From positions 868,001 through 932,000 of the forward strand of contig NZ_CP017183.1 of NCBI RefSeq assembly GCF_001729785.1: a DNA stretch of 64,000 nucleotides, written 5' to 3'. The notes beneath the pieces were generated by a model that had not been told where the DNA came from, ran no database searches, and saw nothing but the letters and a program-made list of their open reading frames with translations. Below are positions 11,108 to 26,383 of this stretch, piece by piece. Position numbers and translations under genes: made by a program. The stretch is from Enterobacter hormaechei subsp. xiangfangensis (lineage in GTDB: Bacteria; Pseudomonadota; Gammaproteobacteria; Enterobacterales; Enterobacteriaceae). How positions within the stretch are numbered: the stretch's first letter is position 1; each line of letters begins with the position of its first letter.

Positions 11108-11815
11108 TTACCTGGGTTCCAGGGCAAACACTTCAAAACCCGCCGCAGTCACGCGCCAGCGCACGTTAAAGTCCAGCAGCCAGACGGCGTACGTTTTCCC
11201 GGCTTCCTCTTCTTTGCGGTAGGCGGGACGGGGGTCCTGCGCCAGCACTTCAACGATAAAGTCACGCAGACGTGGATAACGCTTTTCCAGCTCGCTGATT
11301 TGCGTCGTTATTTCAGACGTGAAGTGAACCGGCATATCTGCCTGCGGTGCGTCCTGAGCATAGCTTGCCCGGGCATCCGGCAGCGCTTCGGCGAAGGGCA
11401 GGTAAGGCTTAATATCTATGACCGGTGTGCCATCAACCAGGTCAAGGCTACCTAACTCCAGGATCACCTGATCTTTCTGACAACGTATGCCTTTCAGCTC
11501 GACCAGCGACATTCCGATGGGGTTGGGACGAAAGGTTGAGCGGGTGGCAAAGACCCCCATTCTGGCATTTCCGCCCAGACGAGGAGGACGCACAGTGGGA
11601 CGCCAGCCGCCTTCCATGGTCTGGTGAAACACAAAGACCACCCATAAATGGCTGAACGCCTCAAGCCCGCGCACTGCATCGGCCTGGTTATACGGCGCGA
11701 CAAGATGAAGCTCGCCGCTGCCGTGAATGACCAGACCCGGCTGACGCGGTACGGCGAACTTTTCTTTATAAGGGGAGCGGATAACGCCTATCTGCTCGAA
11801 CTGAAATGAACTCAT
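11108..11815 (-). CDS. trmO: tRNA(Thr) (N6-methyl-t6A37) methyltransferase
   Basis: TrmO (YaeB/TsaA) methylates t6A37 in tRNA-Thr with S-adenosylmethionine, using a beta-barrel fold distinct from most methyltransferases. Typical stretches are IGVIRSPYKEKFAVPRQPG at the start and GVFATRSTFRPNPIGMS in the middle. The 235 residues fit the family. The start overlaps the rcsF stop by 4 bp, so it is translated behind rcsF. Confidence 0.94.
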   Translation of the reverse strand: MSSFQFEQIGVIRSPYKEKFAVPRQPGLVIHGSGELHLVAPYNQADAVRGLEAFSHLWVVFVFHQTMEGGWRPTVRPPRLGGNARMGVFATRSTFRPNPIGMSLVELKGIRCQKDQVILELGSLDLVDGTPVIDIKPYLPFAEALPDARASYAQDAPQADMPVHFTSEITTQISELEKRYPRLRDFIVEVLAQDPRPAYRKEEEAGKTYAVWLLDFNVRWRVTAAGFEVFALEPR

Positions 11816-12216
11816 TTCGCCGTAATGTTAAGCGCAGAACCGATACATACCGCCTGGCGATAGCAACCTGGTGTGCCGCTGGTGACTTCACAGCTGTGCA
11901 GCAACACCGCGTTGGCTTTCATTTTCGACGCGTTGATTTGCATACGCTTGCGGGCTGTCGGAATATTGGGTGGAGAGTCCTGATTCGTTGCCTGGCAGGA
12001 TTCGCCGCTCACTTCGCCCAGTTCACGGAATGGCTTACCGACCAGCTCGTCGGCTTTGGTAATAATACGTACCGGCGCAGCGCGAGGCGCTTTCGGTTTT
12101 GCTGGCTCCGCTTTTGGCGGGGTTGCAGTGCTTTGAACAGGTTCAACAGGAGATCTGCTTAGCATAGAACAGCCGCTCAGCATCAGTGCTAAAAGACAGA
12201 TCGGTAAAGCACGCAT
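11812..12216 (-). CDS. rcsF: Outer-membrane lipoprotein RcsF, sensor of the Rcs phosphorelay
   Basis: RcsF detects outer-membrane and peptidoglycan stress and signals through IgaA to RcsC/RcsD/RcsB. The 134 residues start with a signal peptide ending in the lipobox LMLSGC (lipidated Cys16). A proline-rich linker and a globular domain with four conserved cysteines follow. It is the first gene of an rcsF-trmO unit. It is of note here because candidate RcsAB sites lie in the accessory region to the right. Confidence 0.95.
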   Translation of the reverse strand: MRALPICLLALMLSGCSMLSRSPVEPVQSTATPPKAEPAKPKAPRAAPVRIITKADELVGKPFRELGEVSGESCQATNQDSPPNIPTARKRMQINASKMKANAVLLHSCEVTSGTPGCYRQAVCIGSALNITAK

Positions 12217-12276
12217 AATAATTCCTCAGTGGATAATCAAAACGTCAGATATTGAAGCAGTTGACCGCACAAATGA

Positions 12277-12300
12277 CAAGACGGGCAAATGCCCGTCTTG
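12277..12300 (-). terminator. Hairpin after metQ
   Basis: A 10-bp perfect stem (CAAGACGGGC with GCCCGTCTTG) lies downstream of metQ on the reverse strand and upstream of rcsF. The T-run on the reverse strand is weak, so efficiency is uncertain. Confidence 0.55.
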
Positions 12301-12322
12301 ATGATATTACACTGCCGGGAGA

Positions 12323-13138
12323 TTACCAGCCTTTAACCGCGCCGCCGTTAAACACCTTATTGGCTTCCTGGTACACTTCTTCAGACTGATATGCCTGTAT
12401 GAATTTCTTCACATTCTCCGCGTCTTTGTTGTCTTCGCGAGTCACGATCAGGTTGACGTACGGGGAATCTTTATCTTCAACGAAGATGCCATCTTTCGCT
12501 GGGGTCAGGCCGATCTGGCTGGCGTAAGTGGTGTTGATCACGGCCAGGGCGATCTGCGCATCGTCCAGAGAACGTGGCAGCTGTGGTGCTTCCAGCTCAA
12601 CAATTTTCAGATTTTTCGGGTTTTCGGTTACGTCCAGAACGGTCGGTAACAGGCCAACGCCTTCTTTCAGTTTAATCAGGCCCACTTTCTGTAGCAGAAG
12701 CAGGGAACGGCCAAGGTTGGTTGGGTCGTTAGGGACGGCAACCTGTGAACCCGGCTGGAGTTCATCCAGAGATTTAATTTTCTTGGAGTAGCCGGCAATC
12801 GGGTAAACGAAGGTGTTACCGACAGCAACCAGTTTGTAGCCGCGATCTTTGATCTGCTGATCCAGGTACGGTTTATGCTGGAAGGCGTTAGCGTCAATGT
12901 CGCCTTTGCTCAGCGCTTCGTTCGGCAGAACGTAATCGTTGAAGGTCACCAGTTCAACGTCCAGGCCATATTTCTCTTTAGCGATTTTCTGCGCGGCCTC
13001 AGCAACCTGCTGTTCTGCACCGACGATAACGCCTACTTTGATGTGGTTTGGATCTTTTTCGTCCTGACCGCAACCCACCAGTGCCAGCGAGCCAATCAGT
13101 GCGCCTACTGCTGCGAAGGTCTTAAATTTAAACGCCAT
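12323..13138 (-). CDS. metQ: D-methionine-binding lipoprotein MetQ
   Basis: The substrate-binding protein of the MetNIQ ABC importer for D- and L-methionine, anchored to the inner membrane as a lipoprotein. The signal peptide ends in a lipobox with lipidated Cys23 (LALVGC), followed by an NlpA-family periplasmic binding fold (VGVIVGAEQQVAEAA near the start). The 271 residues match the E. coli length. It is the last gene of metNIQ. Confidence 0.97.
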   Translation of the reverse strand: MAFKFKTFAAVGALIGSLALVGCGQDEKDPNHIKVGVIVGAEQQVAEAAQKIAKEKYGLDVELVTFNDYVLPNEALSKGDIDANAFQHKPYLDQQIKDRGYKLVAVGNTFVYPIAGYSKKIKSLDELQPGSQVAVPNDPTNLGRSLLLLQKVGLIKLKEGVGLLPTVLDVTENPKNLKIVELEAPQLPRSLDDAQIALAVINTTYASQIGLTPAKDGIFVEDKDSPYVNLIVTREDNKDAENVKKFIQAYQSEEVYQEANKVFNGGAVKGW

Positions 13139-13178
13139 GTTATATCCTTAACTCGTCGAGTTTGTGTTGTTTGTAACG

Positions 13179-13832
13179 TTATTTATGCGTAACAGCCCGG
13201 ACGATACGATCGCCAGAGAATTGAATTAAGTAAACCAGCACAACCAGCAATACCAGAACGGTATTCATTACGGTAGCGTTATAGCCAATATAGCCGTACT
13301 GATAGCCAATCTGGCCTAAACCGCCAGCACCTACGGCGCCGCCCATTGCGGAATAACCGACCAGGGTGATAAGCGTGATGGTTGCTGCGTTCACCAGCCC
13401 AGGCAGCGCCTCTGGCAGCAGAACTTTGCGAACGATCTGCATTGGTGTTGCACCCATCGCGCGGGAAGCTTCAATCAGGCCTGTTGGGATTTCCAGCAGG
13501 GCGTTTTCCACCATACGGGCGATAAACGGTGCCGCGCCTACTGTCAGCGGGACAATTGCCGCCTGCAAACCAATCGACGTCCCGACGATCACGCGAGTAA
13601 ACGGAATCATCCACACCAGCAGAATAATGAACGGAATAGACCGGAAAATGTTCACCAGCGCAGAGAGCGTGCGATACAGCTTCGCGTTTTCAATAATTTG
13701 TCCCGGGCGCGTGACGTACAGCAACACGCCGACCGGCAGCCCAATCACAAAACCAAAGAAGCCCGATACGAAGGTCATTGCCAGCGTTTCCCAAACGCCG
13801 CGAACCAGTAGCCACATCATCGGCTCAGACAT
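13179..13832 (-). CDS. metI: Methionine ABC transporter permease MetI
   Basis: The membrane subunit of MetNIQ, 217 residues, with five predicted membrane segments. The coupling-helix region [22 protein letters not shown] carries the typical EAA loop that contacts MetN. It overlaps metN by 8 bp. Confidence 0.97.
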   Translation of the reverse strand: MSEPMMWLLVRGVWETLAMTFVSGFFGFVIGLPVGVLLYVTRPGQIIENAKLYRTLSALVNIFRSIPFIILLVWMIPFTRVIVGTSIGLQAAIVPLTVGAAPFIARMVENALLEIPTGLIEASRAMGATPMQIVRKVLLPEALPGLVNAATITLITLVGYSAMGGAVGAGGLGQIGYQYGYIGYNATVMNTVLVLLVVLVYLIQFSGDRIVRAVTHK

Positions 13833-14856
13833 AACCCAGTACCTCTACTTTTACGTGATGTTCTTGCAGCCAGGCAATTGCCGCCTGGGTTTCTTCCTGT
13901 GTGCCGTGCATTTCCGTCAGCATAATGCCGAACTTCACGCCACCGGCGTAGTCCATCTGCGCGCTAATAATGTTGTTATTCACGTTAAAGCGACGCGCGG
14001 TTTCGGACAGCAGCGGTGCGTCAACGGACTGACCCGTAAACTCCATGCGCAGCATTGGAACGCTGTCTGCAACGGCTTCTGTTTTCAGTCGTTCCAGATA
14101 ATCTTCCGGAATATCAAGATGCAGTGTGGACTGAATGAACTGCTGAGCCAGCGGCGTTTTCGGGTGCGAGAAGACTTCGCTCACCGTGTCCTGCTCAATC
14201 AGCTCACCGTTGCTGATGACTGCTACACAGTCGCAGATACGTTTCACTACATCCATTTCATGCGTAATAAGGAGGATAGTCAGGCCCAGACGACGGTTAA
14301 TGTCTTTTAACAGTTCCAGAATAGAGCGCGTGGTAGCCGGATCTAATGCGCTGGTGGCTTCATCGCACAGCAGCACTTTTGGGTTGCTTGCCAGCGCGCG
14401 AGCGATTGCTACTCGCTGTTTTTGCCCGCCGGACAAATTTGCCGGGTAGCTGTCATGTTTATCACCCAGACCAACCAGATCGAGCAGTTCGGTGACGCGA
14501 CGCGTAATTTCTTCTTTTGGTGTGTTATCCAGCTCCAGGGGTAACGCAACGTTACCGAAAACGGTGCGTGAGGCCAGCAGGTTAAAGTGCTGGAAAATCA
14601 TGCCAATCTGGCGACGCGCTTTGGTGAGTTCTTTTTCTGAGAGAGCGGTAAGCTCCTGGCCGCCAACTTCTACGCTGCCCTGGGTTGGGCGCTCAAGCAG
14701 GTTAACACAACGGATCAGCGTACTTTTACCTGCACCCGATGCGCCAATGACGCCATAAATCTGACCAGCAGGAACATGCAGGCTGACGTTGTTCAGCGCC
14801 TGAATGGTTCGGTTCCCCTGCTGGAACACTTTGGTGATATTGGAAAGTTTAATCAT
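13825..14856 (-). CDS. metN: Methionine ABC transporter ATP-binding protein MetN
   Basis: The 343-residue ATPase of the methionine importer. Walker A is GASGAGKST, the signature is LSGGQ, and Walker B is [12 protein letters not shown]. The C-terminal NIL (ACT-like) domain binds methionine and gives transinhibition. It is the first gene of metNIQ, preceded by tandem met boxes. Confidence 0.97.
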   Translation of the reverse strand: MIKLSNITKVFQQGNRTIQALNNVSLHVPAGQIYGVIGASGAGKSTLIRCVNLLERPTQGSVEVGGQELTALSEKELTKARRQIGMIFQHFNLLASRTVFGNVALPLELDNTPKEEITRRVTELLDLVGLGDKHDSYPANLSGGQKQRVAIARALASNPKVLLCDEATSALDPATTRSILELLKDINRRLGLTILLITHEMDVVKRICDCVAVISNGELIEQDTVSEVFSHPKTPLAQQFIQSTLHLDIPEDYLERLKTEAVADSVPMLRMEFTGQSVDAPLLSETARRFNVNNNIISAQMDYAGGVKFGIMLTEMHGTQEETQAAIAWLQEHHVKVEVLGYV

Positions 14857-14932
14857 TAGATTATTTTTATCGTAAGTAAGTTAGCCGTGGCATTTTCTTC
14901 TGCCAGATACGGGGAATGACCGTAAACAAAAT

Positions 14933-14956
14933 GGATGTTAAGGCATCCAGACGTCT
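14933..14956 (-). promoter_or_regulatory. Tandem MetJ operator (met boxes) upstream of metN
   Basis: Three adjacent 8-mers, GGATGTTA, AGGCATCC and AGACGTCT, resemble the MetJ consensus AGACGTCT; the third is a perfect match. Contiguous 8-bp repeats are how MetJ dimers bind with SAM. The position about 80 bp before the metN start fits repression of metNIQ by methionine sufficiency. Confidence 0.85.
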
Positions 14957-15044
14957 AAATCAATCCACCTCTTTGCGATGAGCACTTTATTGCGCTGCGA
15001 TTCATGAGATACTAGCTGAACAAGCCTTTTTCAGGAGCAAACCG

Positions 15045-15611
15045 GTGGCAAAATCTGTACCCGCAATTTTTCTCGATCGTGACGGCACTATTAATGTGGA
15101 TCACGGTTACGTCCATGAGATTGATGAGTTCGAATTTATCGAGGGCGTAATAGATGCCATGCGCCAGTTGAAAGAGATGGGCTATGCGCTGGTGGTGGTA
15201 ACTAACCAGTCCGGTATCGCCCGGGGTAAATTTACCGAAGCGCAGTTCGAGACGCTGACGGAATGGATGGACTGGTCTCTGGCCGATCGCGGCGTCGATC
15301 TTGATGGCATCTATTATTGTCCGCATCACCCGCAGGGAAGTGTAGAGGCGTATCGTCAGACCTGCGATTGCCGTAAGCCACACCCGGGCATGTTTATCTC
15401 TGCACAGGAATTCCTGCACATTGATATGGCCGCATCTTATATGGTGGGCGATAAACTGGAAGATATGCAGGCAGCAACGGCGGCAGGTGTAGGTACCAAA
15501 GTATTAGTGCGTACCGGTAAACCGGTCACCCCAGAAGCAGAAAATGCAGCCGACTGGGTGATAACTAGTCTGGCAGAACTGCCAAAAGAGATTAAAAAGC
15601 ACCAAAAATAG
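15045..15611 (+). CDS. gmhB: D-glycero-beta-D-manno-heptose 1,7-bisphosphate 7-phosphatase
   Basis: GmhB removes the C7 phosphate in the ADP-heptose pathway that supplies the LPS inner core. The start is GTG behind CAGGAG, as in E. coli. The HAD motif DRDGT carries nucleophile D11 and acid D13. The zinc-binding cysteine/histidine loop is present ([10 protein letters not shown] ... CDCRKP). The 188 residues compare with 191 in E. coli. The rRNA operon promoter region follows directly. Confidence 0.97.
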   Translation: MAKSVPAIFLDRDGTINVDHGYVHEIDEFEFIEGVIDAMRQLKEMGYALVVVTNQSGIARGKFTEAQFETLTEWMDWSLADRGVDLDGIYYCPHHPQGSVEAYRQTCDCRKPHPGMFISAQEFLHIDMAASYMVGDKLEDMQAATAAGVGTKVLVRTGKPVTPEAENAADWVITSLAELPKEIKKHQK

Positions 15612-15982
15612 GCGTTTTGGCGAAAAGGTGAGCGGTTGAAATAAAAATGCATTTTTCCGCTTGTCATTCCTCGGCGGCTCCCTATAATGCGCCTCCATCG
15701 ACACGGCGGATGTGAATCACTTCACAGATAACCCGGTCGGTTGAAGAGAAAAAATCCTGAAAATCAGGGTTGACTCTGAAAGAGGAAAGCGTAATATACG
15801 CCACCTCGCGACAGAGCGCTGAAGCGCGTCGCAACTGCTCTTTAACAATTTATCAGACAATCTGTGTGGGCACTCAAAGTGACATGGATTCTTAACGTCC
15901 TCGGACGAAAAATGAATACCAAGTCTCAACGAGTGAACACGTAATTCATTACGAAGTTTAATTCATTGAGCATCAAACTTTT
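15612..15982 (+). promoter_or_regulatory. rRNA operon promoter and leader region
   Basis: No gene lies in this 371-bp stretch. P1 has -35 TTGTCA (15661-15666) and -10 TATAAT (15683-15688) with a 16-bp spacer and a GC-rich discriminator, the usual form for stringent and growth-rate control. P2 has -35 TTGACT (15770-15775) and -10 TAATAT (15792-15797). The leader contains the boxA antitermination element TGCTCTTTAACA at 15836-15847. Confidence 0.88.
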
Positions 15983-17524
<1,542 letters not shown>

Positions 17525-17594
17525 CCTTAAAGAACCTGCCTTTGCAGTGCTCACACAGATTGTCTGATGAAAAACAGCAGTAAAAAACCTCTAC

Positions 17595-17671
<77 letters not shown>

Positions 17672-17753
17672 AATTTTTGCTGATGCTGCGTTGCGGCGAC
17701 ACTCACATACCTGAGTATGCTTCGTGTCACCACGCCTTGCCTCAACAAAAATT
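17672..17753. repeat. Long hairpin element in the 16S-23S spacer, related to the 23S-5S spacer element
   Basis: This fills the gap between tRNA-Ile and tRNA-Ala. Its ends are inverted repeats (AATTTTTG and CAAAAATT) and it folds into one extended, partly paired stem. The core at 17704-17721, reverse-complemented, matches 21031-21048 at 17 of 18 positions, and the flanks also align in inverse order. Confidence 0.6.
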
Positions 17754-17776
17754 ACCGGTACAGAGGTGACTACGAT

Positions 17777-17852
17777 GGGGCTATAGCTCAGCTGGGAGAG
17801 CGCCTGCCTTGCACGCAGGAGGTCTGCGGTTCGATCCCGCATAGCTCCACCA
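17777..17852 (+). tRNA. alaV: tRNA-Ala (UGC)
   Basis: A 76-nt cloverleaf with anticodon TGC (CTTGCAC loop) and encoded CCA, second spacer tRNA of the operon. A second boxA (TGCTCTTTAAA, 17914-17924) lies between it and the 23S gene. Confidence 0.98.
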
Positions 17853-18023
17853 TCTTTTACTGCGAACACAAGAAAACTTCAGAGTGAACCTGAAAAGGTG
17901 CACTGCGAAGTTTTGCTCTTTAAAAATCTGGATCAAGCTGAAAATTGAAACGACACACAGCTCATGTGTGTTCGAGTCTCTCAAATTTTCGCAACCATGA
18001 AGTGAAACATCTTCGGGTTGTGA

Positions 18024-20927
<2,904 letters not shown>

Positions 20928-20990
20928 ACAACGCCGAAGGTGTTTTGGCGAAGAGACGAAATTTTCAGCTTAGATTCAGAGTCCGAAGGA

Positions 20991-21090
20991 TTTTGCGCTG
21001 AGACAAGGCGGCAAACGAAGGAAAGGAAGGAGCATACTGAGGTATGTGACTGACTTTACGAGAGCAGCCAACGCAGTATCAGTGCGAAAG
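20991..21090. repeat. Repeat element in the 23S-5S spacer
   Basis: This segment aligns, in inverse orientation, with the hairpin element at 17672-17753. Shared blocks are TGAGACAAGGCG, AGCATACT-AGGTATGTG and CAACGCAG-ATCAG. It is longer than the processing stem needed for 23S and 5S. Confidence 0.5.
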
Positions 21091-21113
21091 ACACAGGACA
21101 GAGCACAAGAATT

Positions 21114-21233
21114 TGCCTGGCGGCTTTAGCGCGGTGGTCCCACCTGACCCCATGCCGAACTCAGAAGTGAAACGCCGTAGCGCCGATGGTAGTGTGGGGT
21201 CTCCCCATGTGAGAGTAGGGAACTGCCAGGCAT
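21114..21233 (+). rRNA. rrfH: 5S ribosomal RNA
   Basis: 120 nt from TGCCTGGCGGC to GCCAGGCAT; the ends pair as the 5S helix I. Confidence 0.97.
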
Positions 21234-21286
21234 CAAATTAAGTAGTAAGCCGGTGCATGAATCCGGTGGTTACAGAAGTATTCGGT

Positions 21287-21363
21287 GGAGCGGTAGTTCA
21301 GTCGGTTAGAATACCTGCCTGTCACGCAGGGGGTCGCGGGTTCGAGTCCCGTCCGTTCCGCCA
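21287..21363 (+). tRNA. aspU: tRNA-Asp (GUC), distal gene of the rRNA operon
   Basis: A 77-nt cloverleaf with anticodon GTC (CTGTCAC loop) and encoded CCA. It is identical to the second copy at 30721. Confidence 0.98.
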
Positions 21364-21369
21364 CTTATT

Positions 21370-21402
21370 AAAAGCCCTGAGCTAACGCTCAGGGCTTTTT
21401 TC
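21370..21402 (+). terminator. Intrinsic terminator of the rRNA operon
   Basis: A 13-bp stem (AAAAGCCCTGAGC / GCTCAGGGCTTTT) with a 4-nt loop is followed by T residues. Confidence 0.88.
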
Positions 21403-21523
21403 TTATCTGTCGTTTGATTGTTGCGAAATTAGCAAAAATCCTCTGCGTTTAACGATCTTTTTCGTCATAACAACTACAGCGATAATCTTCCTCAGTTTAC
21501 GAACATAACGATTGAGGAATCAT

Positions 21524-22327
21524 ATGACTATCCCTGCACTGGGTCTGGGCACTTTCCGCCTGAAAGACGATGTTGTTATTGCATCTGTTAAAACCGCACT
21601 CGAGTTGGGCTATCGTGCTATTGATACGGCGCAGATTTATGATAACGAAACTGCCGTAGGCCAGGCCATCGAAGAGAGTGGCGTACCGCGCGACGAACTT
21701 TTCGTCACCACTAAAATCTGGATTGAGAATCTCAGCAAAGACAAGCTGATCCCAAGCCTGAAGGAAAGTCTGAAAAAGCTGCGTACTGACTATGTTGATC
21801 TGACGCTGATCCACTGGCCATCTCCTGATGATGCCGTCTCTGTGGAAGAGTTTATGCAGGCGTTGCTGGAAGCAAAAGAGCAAGGCTTAACGCGTAAAAT
21901 TGGCATCTCTAACTTCACCATCCCGTTGATGGAAAGGGCCATCGCCGCAGTGGGTAAAGAGAATATTGCCACCAACCAAATTGAACTCTCTCCTTACCTG
22001 CAAAACCGCAAAGTCGTGGACTGGGCGAAACAGCATAGTATTCACATCACCTCGTACATGACGCTGGCATATGGTAAGGCGCTGAAAGATGAAGTGATTG
22101 CGCGCATCGCTGAGAAACACAATGCGACAGCCGCACAGGTGATCCTGGCATGGGCGATGGGTGAGGGCTATGCCGTGATCCCGTCTTCAACCAAACGTGA
22201 AAACCTGGCAAGTAACCTGTTAGCGCGGGATCTCCAGCTTGATGATGAAGATAAAAACGCGATCGCTGCACTGGAATGCAACGATCGTCTTGTCAGCCCG
22301 GAAGGGTTAGCACCAGACTGGGATTAA
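21524..22327 (+). CDS. dkgB: 2,5-diketo-D-gluconic acid reductase B / methylglyoxal reductase
   Basis: An aldo-keto reductase that uses NADPH to reduce 2,5-diketogluconate and methylglyoxal. The ATG at 21524 gives 267 residues ([11 protein letters not shown]), the E. coli length, and follows the Shine-Dalgarno TGAGGAA; a start 4 codons upstream is possible but not conserved. The catalytic tyrosine is in [11 protein letters not shown], and the AKR signature [14 protein letters not shown] is present. Confidence 0.96.
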   Translation: MTIPALGLGTFRLKDDVVIASVKTALELGYRAIDTAQIYDNETAVGQAIEESGVPRDELFVTTKIWIENLSKDKLIPSLKESLKKLRTDYVDLTLIHWPSPDDAVSVEEFMQALLEAKEQGLTRKIGISNFTIPLMERAIAAVGKENIATNQIELSPYLQNRKVVDWAKQHSIHITSYMTLAYGKALKDEVIARIAEKHNATAAQVILAWAMGEGYAVIPSSTKRENLASNLLARDLQLDDEDKNAIAALECNDRLVSPEGLAPDWD

Positions 22328-22357
22328 TAAAAACCCTCCCTCTGTACCCTTAAACCC

Positions 22358-23263
22358 TCACACAGCTCCTCCGGGAGCTGTTTTTATATGTTCGCTAAGG
22401 AAGTCGATAAAAGCGCGTATGCGCGTACTTACCGCTCTGTCACTGTAATACACTGCGCTAAAAGGCATCTCTACAGGTAAGCGTTTGTCAGCCATCAGTT
22501 CTACAAGCTGACCCGCAGCTATTTCCTTATCAATCATATAGTCTGATAAACAGGCGATCCCATTTCCTTCAAGACAAAGCTGTTTCAGCGTTTCTCCGCT
22601 ATTAGACGAAAGTCCGCAGGTGATCTCATGAAGTTGTCCGTCATGACAGGCTACGGGCCAGGTGTTCAGCGAGACAGGTTCCGTAAAGCCCAGGCACAGG
22701 TGCTGCTTCAGCTCCTCAACGGTCTCCGGTTTGCCATGCTCTGCAATATATTGCGGTGACGCGATAATTTTGCGATAGCTGGTGAACAGAGGGCGAGCGC
22801 GTAAACTTGAATCCGTCAGGGTTCCCGCGCGGATCGCCACATCAACTTTACGCTCAATCAGGTTAATAAACGTCTCGGAGGAGACCAGGGACAGAGTCAT
22901 CTCCGGATAACGCTCCCGGAATGGCTTGATTAACGGCATCAGAAAATGAAGCACAACCGGCGTCGCCGCATCAATGCGTAGCAATCCACGCGGAGTGCTA
23001 CGCGTCTCCATTATTTCCGTCTCAGCTGCCGCCATCTCCTGCAAAACGGATTGTACGCGGCGAAAATAACGTTCGCCTTCTTCCGTCAGGCTGAGCTGCC
23101 GCGTTGTTCTGTTGAGCAGACTTACCCCGAGCTTCATCTCCAGCTTTTTCACCGAGCGGCTGATGGCGGAGTTCGCCTGCCCGAGCTGTTCGGCCGCACG
23201 GCTGAAGCTGCCGCTTTCAACAACGGCAACAAAGATAGTCAGTTCTTCCGATGTGGCTTTCAT
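22358..23263 (-). CDS. yafC: LysR-family transcriptional regulator YafC
   Basis: A 301-residue LysR-type regulator with an N-terminal winged helix-turn-helix ([23 protein letters not shown]) and a periplasmic-binding-like effector domain. The effector is unknown. It is divergent from the MFS gene at 23367 with a 103-bp gap, the classic layout for a LysR regulator and its target. In E. coli yafC has no such partner. Confidence 0.92.
   Translation of the reverse strand: MKATSEELTIFVAVVESGSFSRAAEQLGQANSAISRSVKKLEMKLGVSLLNRTTRQLSLTEEGERYFRRVQSVLQEMAAAETEIMETRSTPRGLLRIDAATPVVLHFLMPLIKPFRERYPEMTLSLVSSETFINLIERKVDVAIRAGTLTDSSLRARPLFTSYRKIIASPQYIAEHGKPETVEELKQHLCLGFTEPVSLNTWPVACHDGQLHEITCGLSSNSGETLKQLCLEGNGIACLSDYMIDKEIAAGQLVELMADKRLPVEMPFSAVYYSDRAVSTRIRAFIDFLSEHIKTAPGGAV
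22363..22385 (+). terminator. Intrinsic terminator after dkgB, inside the yafC 3' end
   Basis: A stem CAGCTCC/GGAGCTG with a TCCG tetraloop and a T-run. It lies within the last codons of the convergent yafC, so the same bases serve as coding sequence. Confidence 0.7.
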
Positions 23264-23366
23264 TATTGCATCATCCGCAAAATTCTATTGAGATTCTAAC
23301 CATTTTTGTTATTTAAACACTGGCGCATACTGCCTGTCATCTTAATCCTGAAGAGACGGAGTATTT

Positions 23367-24542
23367 ATGCCACTGGCGCTTCTTGCCCTGACGATCAGTG
23401 CCTTCGCAATTGGCACGACCGAATTTGTTATTGTAGGACTTGTTCCCACCATTGCTGAACAACTCGCCATTTCGCTGCCTTCTGCCGGGCTGCTGGTATC
23501 TATTTACGCATTAGGCGTCGCTGTTGGGGCGCCTGTGCTGACCGCATTGACTGGGCGCTTTGCGCGTAAAAAACTGTTAGTTGCCCTGATGGTGCTCTTC
23601 ACCGCCGGCAATATTCTGGCGTGGCAGGCTCCGGACTACACCACGCTGGTCATTGCCCGTTTGCTGACTGGCCTCGCGCACGGTGTCTTTTTCTCCATCG
23701 GTTCCACGATTGCAACCAGCCTGGTGCCAAAAGAGAAAGCGGCGTCAGCCATTGCGATTTTGTTTGGCGGCTTAACCGTTGCGCTGGTCACCGGCGTGCC
23801 GTTAGGAACGTTTATTGGGCAACATTTTGGCTGGCGAGAAACCTTCCTCGCGGTATCGCTGTTGGGCGTGATTGCTCTGGTAGCCAGCCTGCTGCTGGTA
23901 CCCTCCAGTATTCCGGGGCGCGCGAGCGCCAGCCTGAGCGATCAGGGTAAGGTTCTCACACACCCGCGCCTGCTGCTGATCTATGCCGTTACGGCTCTGG
24001 GTTATGGAGGTGTGTTCACTGCGTTCACCTTCCTTGCACCGATGATGCAGGAGCTGGCTGGTTTTTCTCCGGGCGCAGTGAGCTGGATTTTACTGGGCTA
24101 CGGTATCTCCGTCGCAATCGGCAATATCTGGGGCGGCAAGCTTGCAGATAAGCATGGTGCGGTACCGGCGCTAAAATTCATTTTCGCCGCGCTGGTTGTC
24201 CTGCTGATGATTTTCCAGTTCACCGCGTCGATACAATACGCCGCGCTGGTAACCGTGTTGGTTATGGGAATATTCGCGTTTGGTAACGTACCGGGATTGC
24301 AGGTCTATGTTGTACAGAAAGCCGAACGCTATACGCCCAATGCGGTGGATGTCGCATCCGGCCTGAATATCGCCGCATTCAATATCGGCATCGCACTCGG
24401 ATCGGTTATCGGCGGGCAGACGGTTGAACACGTTGGATTAACCCAAACGCCATGGATTGGTGCGGTAATTGTGCTTGTCGCTTTCCTCCTTATTGGTCTG
24501 AGTGGACGGCTTGATAAACCCGCTCGCGTCGCGCTTGGATAA
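23367..24542 (+). CDS. MFS transporter, DHA1 (YdhP/AraJ-like) family
   Basis: A 391-residue inner-membrane protein with about 12 predicted membrane segments. The family motif between segments 2 and 3 is GRFARKKLL, and the start (ALTISAFAIGTTEFVIVGLVPTIA) is typical of the AraJ/YdhP/SotB group of sugar or drug exporters. The Shine-Dalgarno is GACGGAG. The gene is not part of the E. coli yafC-yafD interval. Its divergent arrangement with yafC suggests control by YafC. The substrate cannot be told from sequence. Confidence 0.88.
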   Translation: MPLALLALTISAFAIGTTEFVIVGLVPTIAEQLAISLPSAGLLVSIYALGVAVGAPVLTALTGRFARKKLLVALMVLFTAGNILAWQAPDYTTLVIARLLTGLAHGVFFSIGSTIATSLVPKEKAASAIAILFGGLTVALVTGVPLGTFIGQHFGWRETFLAVSLLGVIALVASLLLVPSSIPGRASASLSDQGKVLTHPRLLLIYAVTALGYGGVFTAFTFLAPMMQELAGFSPGAVSWILLGYGISVAIGNIWGGKLADKHGAVPALKFIFAALVVLLMIFQFTASIQYAALVTVLVMGIFAFGNVPGLQVYVVQKAERYTPNAVDVASGLNIAAFNIGIALGSVIGGQTVEHVGLTQTPWIGAVIVLVAFLLIGLSGRLDKPARVALG

Positions 24543-24595
24543 GTATCAGTAAGTGCTTGCTTACAAAACTGGAAAGCGGTTTCTCAGTAATTGCG

Positions 24596-25480
<885 letters not shown>

Positions 25481-25557
25481 TGGTGCGTCAGGTCTGCCGT
25501 GGGGCAGGCCTGTGCGGGTGCTGCCCTTTATTTTTTAACCCATAAAAGGACAGCAAC

Positions 25558-26331
25558 ATGACAACAACACACTCCCATCATGACAACGTCGATAAACAGT
25601 TCGGTTCGCAGGCAAGTGCCTACCTGAGCAGCGCCGTGCACGCCTCTGGCCGCGACCTGGTGCGTCTCGGCGAGCGGCTCGCCGCGTTTCCTGACGCGCA
25701 CGTGCTGGACTTAGGCTGCGGGGCGGGGCATGCCAGTTTTACCGCCGCAGAGCAGGTTGCTCAGGTGACGGCGTATGACTTATCGAGCCAGATGCTCGAT
25801 GTGGTCGCTGAAGCGGCGAAAGCGAAAGGGCTGAATAACGTCACGACGCGCCAGGGCTACGCTGAATCATTACCCTTTGAGGATGCATCGTTTGAGGTTG
25901 TGATTAGCCGTTACTCTGCACACCACTGGCATGATGTGGGGCAGGCATTACGGGAAGTGAAACGCGTACTCAAACCGGGCGGAATCTTCATCATCATGGA
26001 CGTGATGTCTCCCGGACATCCGGTACGAAATATCTGGCTCCAGACGGTTGAAGCGCTGCGTGATACCTCGCACGTGCAAAACTACTCCAGTGGAGAGTGG
26101 CTTACGTTTATCACCGAAGCCGGCTTGATTTCACGCTCATTGATAACCGACCGTTTGCCGCTGGAGTTTGCGTCATGGATTGCGCGGATGCGCACCCCCG
26201 AGGCATTAACTAAGGCGATCCGATTGTACCAGGAGAGCGCCTCTGCTGATGTGAAGGCGTACTTTGAGCTGCATGACGATGGTTCGTTTACTAGCGACAC
26301 CATTATGGCTGAAGCGCAAAAAGCAGGATAA
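25558..26331 (+). CDS. yafE: Class I SAM-dependent methyltransferase YafE
   Basis: A 257-residue UbiE/MenG-like methyltransferase of unknown substrate. SAM motif I is VLDLGCGAGHASF, followed by acidic residue D in TAYDLSSQMLD, and the post-motif EVVISRYSAHHW. It is full length; the E. coli K-12 annotation is shorter. A good Shine-Dalgarno (AAAGGA) precedes the ATG. A bidirectional terminator follows. Confidence 0.9.
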   Translation: MTTTHSHHDNVDKQFGSQASAYLSSAVHASGRDLVRLGERLAAFPDAHVLDLGCGAGHASFTAAEQVAQVTAYDLSSQMLDVVAEAAKAKGLNNVTTRQGYAESLPFEDASFEVVISRYSAHHWHDVGQALREVKRVLKPGGIFIIMDVMSPGHPVRNIWLQTVEALRDTSHVQNYSSGEWLTFITEAGLISRSLITDRLPLEFASWIARMRTPEALTKAIRLYQESASADVKAYFELHDDGSFTSDTIMAEAQKAG

Positions 26332-26334
26332 ACA

Positions 26335-26366
26335 AAAAAGGCACCGAGGGGAATCGGTGCCTTTTT
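26335..26366. terminator. Bidirectional terminator between yafE and mltD
   Basis: The stem GGCACCGA/TCGGTGCC is flanked by an A-run and a T-run and lies at the convergent gene ends. Confidence 0.88.
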
Positions 26367-26383
26367 AACAAGCGAACGTACTA

